Assembly (NCBI RefSeq): GCF_050947875.1
Contig: NC_134572.1
Location: 116,494,709 to 116,558,708, forward strand
Length of the DNA: 64,000 bases
Source of the DNA: Dermacentor variabilis
Taxonomy: Eukaryota > Arthropoda > Arachnida > Ixodida > Ixodidae
Reading direction: 5' to 3'
A program made the translations under genes and the position numbers. The notes under the pieces were generated by a model, which searched no databases, was not told the origin of the DNA, and saw nothing but the letters and a program-made list of their open reading frames with translations. This document shows positions 11,354 through 21,124 of this stretch, piece after piece (the first letter of the stretch is position 1; each line of letters opens with the position of its first letter).

Positions 11354-12661
11354 CTACAAAAGTTGCTCTGCTGCTGACGCTGCTGGTGTCTGGCGACCGG
11401 CGATTAGATATCTGATGACGTTGACAAGCATCTTTAGAAGACTGACAAGTTGCACATCGTCGTTGGCTGATACCGGTTTAGGTACTGTGTTTTCGGTGCT
11501 TTCCACTGTGGTCGAAGTCTTTGTAGATACTTGTTCCGGCGGTTTCGATGGAAGCGCTGGCCACGATGTGTCTGAGAGGCCGAAGGTCCGCCCCCCTACT
11601 TTCCTATGCGTTGTTTCTTTGTCACTCTTTGAACGCGCTGCTTTTCCAGTCGCTGGGGCAGCACTACGGCGACGGGAGCTTTCATCTCCGGCTGGCTTCT
11701 TTTTGGCTTTCTCCTTTAGTGCCTTTAGTTCATTCTTCATTGAGGGACATCCTTTATCCGTTGCCAAATGTTCACCATTACAGTTAGGGCACCGATGTGC
11801 CTGGCTTTCACAGGAATCTACATGGTGATTCCCACCGCATTTGGCACAGACCAGATCTCTGGCGCAAAAGCCATGAACATGACCAATCTTAAAACATTTA
11901 TGGCATTGCAAAGGCCGTGGTACGAAAGGTCGAGCAGGATAGCGCACAAGTCCAGCCTTTATATGACTAGTCAGTTTTCCAGAGGTGAAAAGTATCTTCA
12001 TGCACTTTGACGAGCCCAGGCTTCGAAAGCTAATTATTTTGCATGGTGGCGTGCAAACGATCATGTTCTTAGAAACGTCGTCTTTGAGATCCAGGTCCAC
12101 ATCAGATACGACACCAGCTGCTATATTTGTACCCTGTGGTATGTAGGGAGGCGTGTGCACCCCACAGATTTCAGACAAACCAAGTAGAGTTTGCAACATC
12201 TTGTCATCAGTAGTGTCAACAGCAATGACATTTTTCCACGGGTTCACGCGAACCTCTTGGATTGGTACAGGGGCAAGTTTGAAGAAGAAATCATTAAATT
12301 TCTGTCGAGAGATAGCATTCAGGCTTACCATCGCGTCGACGTGAATGAAAGCTACTGTCGTAGTCTTGATGGTGCTGTATATGATAGTCCCTTCACTTGA
12401 GGACGACGACGGAGACGTCCGTCGTGGGCGGCGGTGCTTGACAGGTATGAAAGCATCCGAATCTTCAGATCTTGAGTAAGAAAGCTCGGAATCAGTAGCG
12501 TCAGATCTTACTGCCGAACTGAGCCGCTTCCGAGCCGCGGGCGGTCTATGCTGACCGCGAGACGCGTCCAAGACCATATCTTCCATGGCAAGCTCCGCGG
12601 GGAGGATCTCCCAGCAGAGTATAGAGTATAGCAGAGTATAGAAGACTTCAGGGTTCAGCAC
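11354..12661 (-). CDS. LINE ORF1 Gag-like RNA-binding protein, intact
   Basis: A 435-codon open frame just upstream of ORF2 on the same strand. The N-terminal third is Ser/Arg-rich and disordered-looking. Residues about 105-240 form a folded region. Three consecutive CCHC-type knuckles follow (CHKCFKIGHVHGFC, CAKCGGNHHVDSC, CPNCNGEHLATDKGC), then a basic Lys/Arg tail. This layout is typical of ORF1 in I- and jockey-type LINEs, where it coats element RNA. The first ATG gives a hydrophobic leader unlike the family, so Met26 near base 12586 (MEDMVLDAS) is the likelier start. It is the only undamaged LINE reading frame in the window. Confidence 0.8.
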   Translation of the reverse strand: MLNPEVFYTLLYSILCWEILPAELAMEDMVLDASRGQHRPPAARKRLSSAVRSDATDSELSYSRSEDSDAFIPVKHRRPRRTSPSSSSSEGTIIYSTIKTTTVAFIHVDAMVSLNAISRQKFNDFFFKLAPVPIQEVRVNPWKNVIAVDTTDDKMLQTLLGLSEICGVHTPPYIPQGTNIAAGVVSDVDLDLKDDVSKNMIVCTPPCKIISFRSLGSSKCMKILFTSGKLTSHIKAGLVRYPARPFVPRPLQCHKCFKIGHVHGFCARDLVCAKCGGNHHVDSCESQAHRCPNCNGEHLATDKGCPSMKNELKALKEKAKKKPAGDESSRRRSAAPATGKAARSKSDKETTHRKVGGRTFGLSDTSWPALPSKPPEQVSTKTSTTVESTENTVPKPVSANDDVQLVSLLKMLVNVIRYLIAGRQTPAASAAEQLL

Positions 12662-12962
12662 AAACGTCGTTGCCTGTTACTTATGCACGAAAATAATGTG
12701 CAAAATGTGCTCACATAATTGTCTACCACACGTGTGTGAAGTTTTTTTTTTAAACACCACTTAAAACATTTCTTCCCTTCCGCCTCCGCGAGAAAACTTC
12801 ATATGCATGCTGAAAAACATTGCCTTGCTTTTTGTTGCAAGATAATGCGCGTTTGCACGCGAATGTTTTAGCTGTTTGAGCCACGGGCGTATTCAGGATT
12901 TTATTTCGATGGATCGAGCCGGGTCCTATACCTCATATGTACATTCGTGCGTTTGTTGGTAT
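12662..12962. other. No gene seen
   Basis: Short spacer between the LINE ORF1 and LTR element B. It probably includes the LINE 5' untranslated region. It is AT-rich with a T-run near 12750. Confidence 0.4.
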
Positions 12963-13573
12963 TGTTAGGAATGGCCGTACGGGGTGACAACGTGCCAGCT
13001 ATTGCATCCCGCTGCACGTGTTCCAATCCAACCGGACGGGGCGTACTTCAGAGAACTGCGAATAACCGGCAGCCACGTGGCGCGGGGTCAGCTCAGGAAT
13101 GTGCTACCCGGCGTGCCACACGGGACAGAGCAGAGTTCCACTAAGCCCCTCTGACGTCGGCTCCGGACCTTTACGCCTGTGTGTGTGTGCGGCACTAAAA
13201 CCTGTCCAACACGTGTATGTGAGCCCGCCTCCTCCAAAAGGGCGGGTCATCTTCGGTGACGTCGAACGGTGACGTCGAACGATGACTGGACGAACGTTTC
13301 CGTCCGCTTGGAATCAAGGGGGGGGGGGGGACCAAGTGCTTATAAGCAGCGATTGTCGGCTGCTAGTGCGTGCTCGTCGTCGTGAGCTGATTGCTCGTTG
13401 CCATGCTAGAAATGTACTCGTGAGCTGTGTGCTCGTAAGCTGTTTGTTGTATGTTAGTCTTGCGGGCTCCATATAGGAGTCACGCTAGACTGTCGATGTA
13501 TCTCTTGTCTAAGATGTAAATGATGTAAATAAATCCTGCTCGCCTAGTCCTGTCCTCCCAAGGTCTTCCCTAC
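12963..13573 (+). repeat. 5' LTR of element B
   Basis: Starts TGTTAGGAATGGCC and aligns with 16604-17205 over its whole length. It contains a TATA-like TATAAG at 13341-13346 and a polyadenylation signal AATAAA at 13528-13533, giving U3-R-U5 on the plus strand. A run of 12 G lies just before the TATA-like box. The exact 3' edge is uncertain by about 30 bases. Confidence 0.7.
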
Positions 13574-13972
13574 AACTACGACCGCTCCAATCCTAATAAC
13601 TGAATGGCAGCGGTGAGATCGGCCTACGGCTCCTAGATCGGCCTACGGCTCGTAAATCGGCCTACGACTCGGGAGACAGCAACGGCAGCTGACGGACGTT
13701 GGCGCATGGTGACCGACCGGCATCCTGATCAAGTTGGAGGCGACTTGGGATTGACCACCTCTTGCAACTGACTGGATACGGCGGGGAAGGACTGGTGATA
13801 TGGTGCTGTTTCAGTGGGTAAGCGTTTGGTTTTGGCTGTAAGATTTACCAGGCTTCTATTTCTCTGTGTTTTTGAATTTGATTCGCTGGGGATCTTTTAC
13901 TTGTATTTTGATTTGCGTGGGTATCGCAGCAAGTATTGTGTGACAGCAGAGCCAAAGCTTAATGTAGCGACC
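13574..13972 (+). other. Leader of element B with primer-site motif and tandem repeats
   Basis: TGGCAGCGGTGAGATCGG at about 13605 is the likely primer-binding region. The same core (CAGCGGTGAGATCG) occurs in the leaders of both large gypsy elements. Three copies of a 17-base unit (AGATCGGCCTACGGCTC-like) follow at 13617-13672. A possible intron has donor GTAAGCG near 13819 and acceptor TGACAGCAG near 13950, which would join a short upstream exon to the gag start. That is only suggestive. Confidence 0.45.
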
Positions 13973-14711
13973 ATGGTCCTAATGTGTTTAGCGGGAGCTG
14001 ACCTGTTGTGGTTGTGTGAAGAGCTCGAGGTAGACGTAGAGAAGGACTTGAAGAAATTAGAGATTCGTAAAACCATTCTGGAAAGTGAATGATTTGAAAT
14101 TCATAGAACAAATTGGCAAACGTATTCTAAGCAAAAGACAGGAACAGGAATCAATTAGGCAAGAACGCCAAGAGCGCGAGCGAAAACGCCAAGAGCGTGA
14201 GCAAAAACGACAAGAGGTTGAAAAAGAAATTGCAGCAGTGAAGAAACAGATACAGGATTTACAGCAGTTGAATGAACGAAGTCAACAGCGGCTTGAGAAA
14301 TCTGTAGGCTGGACGCAGCGAAAGTGGGAAGTAGATAGCAGATTTTGCTCGAAAGCCGAGAGTAGTACCTGTGAGAGTAGCAGCACGTTCATAGGTGAAC
14401 TCGAAGTGCTAGCAGCTAACGAAGCCTTAGTGGCAACAGAGGCCGTTAAAGGCCAGAGTGAGAGCGACGAGATGCTGTGCCAACAGAGGACTGTAGAGAC
14501 AGCTAGGCCAGCTGCGAACAAATTGGCACAGTTACCGCGCGTGTGCGTCCCGTCTCATGGTAGCGAGGTCGTTAGCGAGGTACAGAATACTACGGACTTG
14601 ACAGACACGAGCACCCATGTCGAGTCAGATCTGCGTGCCGAAGTGATGTGCGAGCTGGACGATGCAGTTGAGAGTAGTTCTCAGGATGGCGAGCTCCGTA
14701 GCTCAAGATAA
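13973..14711 (+). pseudogene. Gag N-terminus of element B, frameshifted
   Basis: The start at 13973 (ACCATGG context) encodes a SAP-like helix-extended-loop-helix (LLWLCEELEVDVEK, LKKLEIRKTILES) that parallels residues 1-40 of the large gypsy Gag. The frame then stops at 14090-14092. The neighbouring frame continues from the same point with a strongly charged coiled coil (RQERQERERKRQER type) and an acidic Ser/Glu-rich tail ending at 14711. One inserted base near 14086-14090 explains the break. No capsid, zinc knuckle or protease follows, so even unbroken it would be only a Gag N-terminal fragment. Confidence 0.65.
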
Positions 14712-14831
14712 GACAACTGCATTGTTCAGGGACCGGTACGGCTCTCCGCCAGTCTAGTTAGCTAAGAGAGGGGTGATTTAGTTATTAATCACTCAGAATG
14801 GGCAGGTAAGATACCGATCCGGGCCGACGAG

Positions 14832-15356
14832 ATGTGTAACGGCCAGCACGAAGCGCGAGATGATGGCATGAAAGAGAGTTCGAGGAAAAAGCGCCGTAGA
14901 AAGAAGCGCGTTAAAGACCGAAAGGCGGTAAATAAGGTAGCGCAGCCAGAGTCGGCGAAAGGCGCGATAAGCCAGGGCACGAGGAAAACAAAGGGGCGGT
15001 CGTCGTTGACGATGTTGACGCATCCAAGATATTCCAGCCACCGGTCAAATAGAGACCGAGAAGCATGTTCTGCACGGACGCGGACAAAGGGCACGGGGCA
15101 GTTAAATTCCTCGTCGTTCCGCCGTTCTTTTCGAAGCTCAGCGTGTAGTACAAAGAAGCGCAAGGTGGCAAGACGAGACCAATTGGGGAGTAGCGACGCG
15201 GTCAATCGAGGTCGTGATGAAAACGGGGCGCCAGGACGCAAATTGGCAGTGGACTTTAACGTCTTGGGGGAGCTAATAGTGAGTCAGCCCTTTTGTTGTT
15301 CTTCGGTAGCCAGAGTAGCTTTCGGACCGCGACCACCTCGAGTACGGCTCGAATAG
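14832..15356 (+). CDS. Basic open frame inside element B, function unknown
   Basis: A 174-codon frame, very rich in Arg, Lys and Ser (KKRRRKKRVKDRK near residue 20), without a recognised domain, inside the element's internal region. It could be the remnant of a nucleocapsid-like basic segment or chance reading of GC-rich DNA; an overlapping antisense frame of similar length argues for chance. I cannot assign a function. Confidence 0.2.
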   Translation: MCNGQHEARDDGMKESSRKKRRRKKRVKDRKAVNKVAQPESAKGAISQGTRKTKGRSSLTMLTHPRYSSHRSNRDREACSARTRTKGTGQLNSSSFRRSFRSSACSTKKRKVARRDQLGSSDAVNRGRDENGAPGRKLAVDFNVLGELIVSQPFCCSSVARVAFGPRPPRVRLE

Positions 15357-16603
15357 TATGAGTCAGTTGTAAACGCTTGAAAAAGAGAGGCCAAGAGAGC
15401 TTCCGTAGAAGGAAAACGTTTTGTTTTGTTTTATTTTTGAGCATTTGAAGATTTTCGCGAATTGAGGCTAATTTCTTTCAATGAGTAAAAATATGAGCTT
15501 TGTTTTTCTTTTGTTTGAGAAGCACAGAGGTTTGAAAGATGCGTTTTATGTAAATCTGTAGTATCGCGAGGTGTTCATTAATAAGTAGATAGGCTTTCTT
15601 TTTGTGTGTGTGTGTGTGTGTGTGCGTGAGTAACCTGAATATCAAGGTTATCGGTGAGAGGCCTATAGTAGCGCGCGTGTGTTTTAGTTAACCTTCCTTT
15701 TTTATAAGCGTTTTTTTTTATTTTCTAAGGTTAACCGTGTAGGTTTTCAGTAAGTGCATCATTTGCTCTGAGAAGAGCTCTTAGGTCCATTAGCGCGAGT
15801 CCTGTGCGGGCGGAAGGAAGCAGAAGGTTTATGACTGGGTTGCTCGTGTGTGTCGAGGGCAGCCGTATTCTGACTTCTCTAGTACGCGTGCGTAGAGCTA
15901 GTTAGTAAAGGACACATTTGTTCAAAAGTTCCTCCGTGTTGCGTAAGTTACGCAAGTTAGGTTGTTTGTTCAAGGAACGTGTCCTGTGTGGATTAAAGGA
16001 ACAAATGTGAGTAAGCGTCGCAAGTACGCGTTTGGAATAGAGACCACAAAGCTAGCGCGATTGTATTTATGTACCTGTGGAGTTGGCCAGACGGTTCAGT
16101 GGCAGCAGTACATGAGATAAGTACGCCACTGTGATAGGATAAGAACAGGCTGTTCGCGAAGTTAGGCTGCTTAAATTATGTTTGGGTATTGGTGTTTGAG
16201 AGCCTTCGGTTTAATTCTGCGTAAACCTTTACTCTTGTGCAGCGCGACGGTCGGGTTTGGTCGAACTCAAGAGGAACGTGAACGCTCGCTTTGGCGGCGC
16301 GAAATTTCGGGGCAAAATTTGGGATTCCCAGTTGAGTGACTTGCATTGAAATTGCATTAAGAAGCCTGGTAGGTTAACAGCTAATTCCGGGCGTTTGAAC
16401 GCTGAGCGGTATTGTGTTGCCGGGTCGACTCTTCTGTGCCAGTTGTTGTGAGATGGTTGAAGGCAATCCAAGTACGCAGGGGTTGCAGTGAGCAAAGCCA
16501 TCGTCTTGCTCGCCAGCCATTCTCTTCCTGCCAAGCGGTTGCCAGCACTGGCCAGGCGGTTGCCAGCACTGGCCAGGCGAGATTTTCCGGGCCATGGAGG
16601 AGC
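15357..16603 (+). other. Non-coding internal region of element B
   Basis: No open frame of note. It contains a GT run at 15605-15625 and, near the 3' LTR, a 21-base unit (GTTGCCAGCACTGGCCAGGCG) repeated twice at about 16540-16580. A purine stretch GGAGGAG just before 16604 is the candidate polypurine tract. Confidence 0.45.
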
Positions 16604-17205
16604 TGTTAGGAATGGCTGTACAGGATGACAACGTGCCAGCTAATTCAGCCCGCTGCACGTGTTCCAATCTAACCGGACGGGGCGCACTTCAGAGAACTGC
16701 GAATAACCGGCAGCCACGTGGCGCGGGGTCAGCTCAGGAATGTGCTACCCGGCGTGCCACCCGGGACGGAGCAGAGTTCTACGAAGCCCCTCTGACGTCG
16801 GCTCCGGACCTTTATGCCTGTGTGTGTTTGCGGCACTGAAACCTGTGCAACACGTGTATGTGAGCCCGCCTCCTCCAAAAGGGCGGGTCATCTTCGGTGA
16901 CGTCGAACGGTGACGTCGAACGATGACTGGACGAACGTTTCCGTCCGCTTGGAATCAAAGTGGGGAGGGGGGGACCAAGTGCTTATAAGCAGCGATTGTC
17001 GGCTGCTAGTGCGGGCTCGTCGTCGTGAGCTGAGTACTCGTTGTCATGCTAGAAATGTACTCGTGAGCTGTGTGCTCGTAAGCTGTTTGCTGTATGTTAG
17101 TCTTGCGGGCTCCATATGGGAGTCACGCTAGACTGTCGATGTAGGTCTTGTCTAAGATGTAAATAGTGTAAATACATCCTGTTCACCGAGTTCCTCTCTA
17201 CGACC
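16604..17205 (+). repeat. Downstream LTR of element B
   Basis: Aligns with 12963-13573, with scattered substitutions; the AATAAA of the upstream copy reads AATACA here. Beyond its end, TGGTGGCAGCGGCGAGGTCG at 17219 resembles the leader that follows the upstream LTR. This LTR is therefore followed by leader-like sequence instead of plain host flank. Confidence 0.65.
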
Positions 17206-17218
17206 TTCAACTCCTTCA

Positions 17219-17300
17219 AATGGTGGCAGCGGCGAGGTCGTCCGACGACTCCTACATCTGGTTGACAGCGGTAGGATCGTCCGACGAATCTAATAGTATA
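17219..17300 (+). repeat. Leader-like fragment after the second LTR of element B
   Basis: Begins TGGTGGCAGCGGCGAGG and contains two GTCGTCCGACGA-like units, parallel to the post-LTR leader at 13605-13690. It suggests a tandem LTR-internal-LTR-internal arrangement truncated after about 80 bases. It ends at an AT dinucleotide patch near 17305. Confidence 0.45.
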
Positions 17301-18744
17301 TCAGCGTGTATATATATACACACAACGTAAAAATTTCGGGGAGTTGGCACCTCTCCGGCTACGCCAATCGTTCGTGCTTAACCTGCATGAAAAAGTGTCG
17401 TCTTGTTCAGCGCTTGCGAACAGTTGCCGCATGTAGCTGGCGACCAGCAGACAAAAAAGCAAGTGAAACACCGCGCGGTATTTGCCTCCTGCGCGCGCGA
17501 GGAGTGGCTCCACTGCAGAGCTGGAACATCAAGAAGACCTATGCGCAACTCTGCTCCCTACGGAAGCATATACAGGAACACTACGTCTCGCTACGTCCCT
17601 CTAATGTCCCTCAAAAATTACAGAGGGGCCTTATGTCGCGCTGGCCAACAGCGCCACGAACGGCAAAAGTCAAAGCACTGGCATGTGAAACAGACGACGG
17701 AACGAAGACGCTTGCGGTGCTTGCAAATTTTCGCACTTCAGGTTTTAAGGCGTGATATACCGGAAAACGAATTTTCGTGTGTCTGCTTTTGAGGAAAGTC
17801 GCCACTTGTACGAGACAGGCCCCATTCCTGGCACCAGGTACCATATAAAGCAGAATGATAGTGCATATTGCGATGCAAATACACCCCCGCCAACAGAGGT
17901 CGGTGCGGTAAAATAAGACGTGGAGCTCCAGATTTTATATGCCAGATATTATTTGCTGTGCGCGTTGACATTATTGCGTACTAAGCCATGTAAATTGGCG
18001 AAGAGCACAAGAAATTTCACCTGCGATGTATAAAAAATGTATAAGATACATACCATTGAGTATGTATCCTGCGGCCGCTGGGTGTGTGTGCCACTGGATA
18101 TATGCCCCAGGAGACAACGGGCATCTGCTGCTATTCAATGAACCTTTTTGACGCCAACTTGGGTCACTGCAAGTATGACGACTTCGCATTTACACGGTGA
18201 CATTCACGTTATGCGATTTTTCTTGCAAATGAGGGTTGACATCGACGTTGTTTTTTTTTCTCAACTCTCTAAAGGCGTGTTATTAGCAAAAGTGACCTTC
18301 AACATGAAATTTGTTCTGTTTAAGGGCTTTGCATGGGAGATATTGAGCTAAAAGACTTTCGCTACGGCAGAAGCGGTAAATAACGCTGCTCTGATTTTCC
18401 CGTTAATCATGCAGTGACGCAGTAATTGTCAAAAGACTACGGAGATTCCCAGAGCGATTGCGGTGGTTATGAGCGATAACATGTAGGCTTCCGTGTTTGC
18501 AATTCGGCACCGATGTCAACCCATTGCTTGGTTGTAAGTGTTCTATGGACGGTGCGATCGAACCGCCAACGCAACTCACACACACACGATGTTCAAACAG
18601 TACGCATGCTTCTCGGATGCCGACCCCAACTACAGTCGAGTACCTCTTTATAGAATGGAATGACCTGTGTCCCTGTTCTGGTGTGAGCTGTACGCTGCAC
18701 GACCTTTACAATTAAGTGACCTGCATAATAGTAATAACTATATT
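17301..18744. other. No gene recognised
   Basis: Several open frames of 60-150 codons exist on both strands (for example 17306-17755), but none shows a domain, and overlapping antisense frames of similar length suggest chance. A few degenerate TGGGTATGT/GTGTGTGCC-like units lie at 18040-18110. Confidence 0.4.
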
Positions 18745-18822
18745 ATGTGGTTTTACGTGCCGAAACCACGATATTATTATGAGGCACGCCGTCAACCTCG
18801 ACCAACTGGGGTTCTTCAACGT
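18745..18822 (-). repeat. Tick tRNA-derived SINE, 3' part of a split copy
   Basis: On the minus strand it reads through the 3' body of the SINE: GAACCCCAG, GGCGTGCCTCATAAT, then GGCACGTAAAACC and an AT-rich tail. It ends at the 12-base sequence GTTCTTCAACGT (18811-18822), which is repeated at 19593-19604 where the rest of the SINE continues. Confidence 0.7.
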
Positions 18823-19592
18823 AAACTGGGATAAATAGCGCAAAATATGACACAAGGACGAAGCAGGAACACGGGACGAGCGCTAACTTTCAACAATGGA
18901 TTTATTGCAGCTGGTGAGCATATATATACTCACTGGGAAGCCACTGCAACAGACACACTCAAGGGACGGAAGAAAAGGAAAAGCAGTCATGTGACTACTA
19001 TGCCCAAAAATGCAAGCTCTTAAATAAAGGAATAGACGGCGTGCTAACACAATCGTCACCTGCTCTAGCTATATCAGCTGCTTCGACAATTCCCCTCGTT
19101 ATCTTGTTCCTGTGGCAATAGACAACAGTGCTGGGCTGCTGAGCACGAGGTCGCGGGATCGAATCCCGGCCACGGCGGCCGCATTTCGATGAGGGCGAAA
19201 TGCGAAAACACCCGTGTGCTTAGATTTAGGTGCACGTTAAAGAACCCCAGGTGGTCAAAATTTCCGGAGTCCTCCACTACGGCGTGCCTCATAATCAGAA
19301 AGTGGTTTTGGCACGTAAAACCCCAAATATTATTATTATTATTAATAGACAACAGTGCATAGTAACAGGGCATAGTAGTCACATGACTGCTTTTCCTTTT
19401 CTTCCTTCCCTTCAGTGTGTCTGTTGCAGTGGCTTCCCAGTGAGTATATATATGCTTACCAGCTGCAATAAATCAATTGTTGAAAGTTAGCGCTCGTGTC
19501 GTGTTCCTGCTTCGTCCTTGTGTCGGTTTTCGCGCTATGTATCCCAGTTTACGATTGAACTACCAAAACGCCAAAACTTCTTCCCTGCTAAA
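18823..19592. mobile_element. Inverted-repeat (foldback-type) element with ~188-bp arms
   Basis: The left arm (about 18823-19012) and right arm (about 19365-19553) are near-perfect reverse complements, sharing for example the CGAGCGCTAACTTTCAACAA, ACTCACTGGGAAGCCACTGC and AGTCATGTGACTACTATG blocks. The whole is flanked by a perfect 12-base duplication (18811-18822 and 19593-19604). There is no transposase frame. The right arm carries AATAAA. About 38 extra bases lie between the right arm and the duplication, so the element is not symmetric. The class is uncertain: a non-autonomous DNA element or a retroposed hairpin. Confidence 0.65.
19131..19343 (+). repeat. Full-length Ruka-like tRNA-derived SINE
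   Basis: A 213-base SINE. It starts with a tRNA-like head carrying a B box (GGGATCGAATCCCGG), has a conserved body (GTGCACGTTAAAGAACCCCAG, CTACGGCGTGCCTCATAATC) and ends in GGCACGTAAAACCCC and a (ATT)n tail. It is flanked by the perfect duplication AATAGACAACAGTG at 19117-19130 and 19344-19357, so both ends are certain. It sits inside the loop of the inverted-repeat element. It would be transcribed by RNA polymerase III and mobilised by a partner LINE. Confidence 0.88.
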
Positions 19593-19735
19593 GTTCTTCA
19601 ACGTTTACCTAAATCTAAGTACACGAGTGTTTTCGCATTTTCCACCCATCGATATGCGGCCGCCGTGGCAGGGAATCGATCCCGCAACGCCGTGTTTAGC
19701 AGCCCAACACCACAGCCACTAAGCAACCGCGGCGG
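19593..19735 (-). repeat. Tick SINE, 5' part of the split copy
   Basis: On the minus strand it gives the SINE head (CGGCCGCCGTGG, GGGATCGATTCCCTG in place of the usual B box) and the AAAACACTCGTGTACTTAG body up to ACGTTGAAGAAC. With 18745-18822 it makes one copy interrupted by the inverted-repeat element. Confidence 0.7.
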
Positions 19736-21124
19736 TTTGACCTGTGCAATGAAGGATTTCGGACGCCCGGAGCACTTAGTTCTAAAGGCGTTCTTCTTCT
19801 TTCCACATAACACGAGCTGTAGAGCACTTGTGTGTGCTCGAGCTTCAATTCGGATACTAGAATTAATGGCTTTCTTCCTTAATTGTGTCAGGATCGGGAG
19901 CGTGTCAGTTTGTCCCGCTCTCGCCTCGTGGCAGCTAACGCTCTGGGACACTATGTTAACCTGCGCCCACTCCCACTGGTCGGCTCTCATTCCCCAGTCT
20001 TGTCCCCGTTGCTGAACGCTACGAAGATGCTGCGAGACATTGTACCGCTTTCTGGTTCGGCCCAGCTTGTACTCTGTCTTCCTGAAGTGAAAAATTCACC
20101 AGCTATTATAATACTCCCTAATGTGAAATATATGCGCGTTTTCATTTCGCGATATGTTTGCTGGCGCGGACAATCTCTCGTGCGGCCCAATGCAAACGGA
20201 GCGAAGTGCGGCGCGACTTCCTCGCCAATCAAGAAATCTCGAGAGGCGTGTCTGTGTCTTCCCTTACAAAAGCCGTGTTGCTTGGGGAGCAGCACCTAAC
20301 TATTTGATTTTTAAATTTTTTGCACCTTGTAGCGGCCCCATAAGGCAGAAGCTTGACTCTTTCATGATGCAGGAAGAGCTGCCGCAAAAGTGAATTTCGA
20401 TCTGTGCTCAGGGATTTCGCGTTGTCGTTTCGAGCTGTGGAGCTGCTCACGCCGTTTTTTTTTTTCGGGTTCTGCCTTTGAAGGCACACTCAAACTATTG
20501 TCCTCGCTTAATACATTCCTGCCAGGCTGCCAACTGAAAGAATTTTTTCAAAGGCAGGAGTGAGGATTTTCATTACGGCACGTGTCTCGAGACTGTGTAT
20601 AGCGTTCATAATTTTTGCCGCTGTTAGCGCCACTCGCGTACTTAAACTGGACAGTAGTAGCTGAAGGGCGTCGATTATTTATCGCAGCATGGATTATAAG
20701 AGTGCACCGTCCTTGCTCGAGCTGACAGTCTAAAGCCCGTGTGCTAGGCGGCAAGCGTGGCCATACATTCGATTCCGGGCTTGCGCAACTCGCTTGAAGG
20801 AATGGTTTGGAGAGATCTGTCGATGCCGATTCAACTACCTTCTGCTGGACCTGCGGAATTGGGGCCAGGGAGCTCTCGTTTTGACGTACAGCTTGTCCAT
20901 GCCGACGAAGCGTTCGTCTCATCCAGTGTCTCACTGACGCTGCCGCCTCCTTGTGGGACATACCTGTCTTGCTCATGTGGTTCATTATGAGCAGTTTTTA
21001 GTCATTGCAGTGCATACAAAGCCCACTGCTCCACGGACCCAGTGAACAAATAGGCTCATAAATGGACAGACAGATTTGGCGAACAGACGCTGCGGTTGGG
21101 CTGCGATTGATGTCCCGTGAATGT
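19736..21124. other. No gene recognised; possible MITE remnant
   Basis: 20090-20300 has the look of a compact dispersed repeat (TATGCGCGTTTTCATTTCGCGATATG, then CGTGCGGCCCAA) but no second copy is in the window. A 145-codon minus-strand frame at 20548-20985 has no recognisable domain. The last part before 21125 may be further-decayed LINE sequence. Confidence 0.3.

Larger units (their letters stand above)
7029..12661 (-). mobile_element. I-superfamily LINE, nearly full length
   Basis: A minus-strand non-LTR retrotransposon of about 5.6 kb. ORF1 with three CCHC knuckles (12661-11354) is followed after about 80 bases by ORF2 (11271-7570) with APE endonuclease, RT, RNase H and a C-terminal Cys/His finger. 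A 3' untranslated region then ends in an (AAT)n tail near 7029-7044. RNase H downstream of RT in a LINE is characteristic of the I superfamily (I, LOA, R1 and relatives). The last 200 bases recur at 33035-33236 as a severely 5'-truncated copy, which confirms the 3' boundary. No target-site duplication was identified by eye. Confidence 0.85.
12963..17205 (+). mobile_element. Non-autonomous LTR element B (TRIM/LARD-like)
   Basis: Two direct repeats of about 600 bases (12963-13573 and 16604-17205), both starting TGTTAGGAATGG, flank 3 kb that holds only a broken gag N-terminus and no pol motif. The LTRs differ at many positions, so the insertion is older than the large gypsy elements. The gag start shares its SAP-like layout with those elements, which suggests B is a defective relative that uses their proteins (inference). 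Odd feature: sequence resembling the post-LTR leader follows both LTRs. Confidence 0.75.

Noticed and set aside
19131..19205. Possible tRNA gene
   Set aside because: The B box is good, but the sequence continues into a SINE body with an (ATT)n tail and is flanked by a 14-base target duplication.
20548..20985. 145-codon minus-strand frame as a host exon
   Set aside because: No recognised domain, no visible splice structure, and an overlapping plus-strand frame of similar quality.
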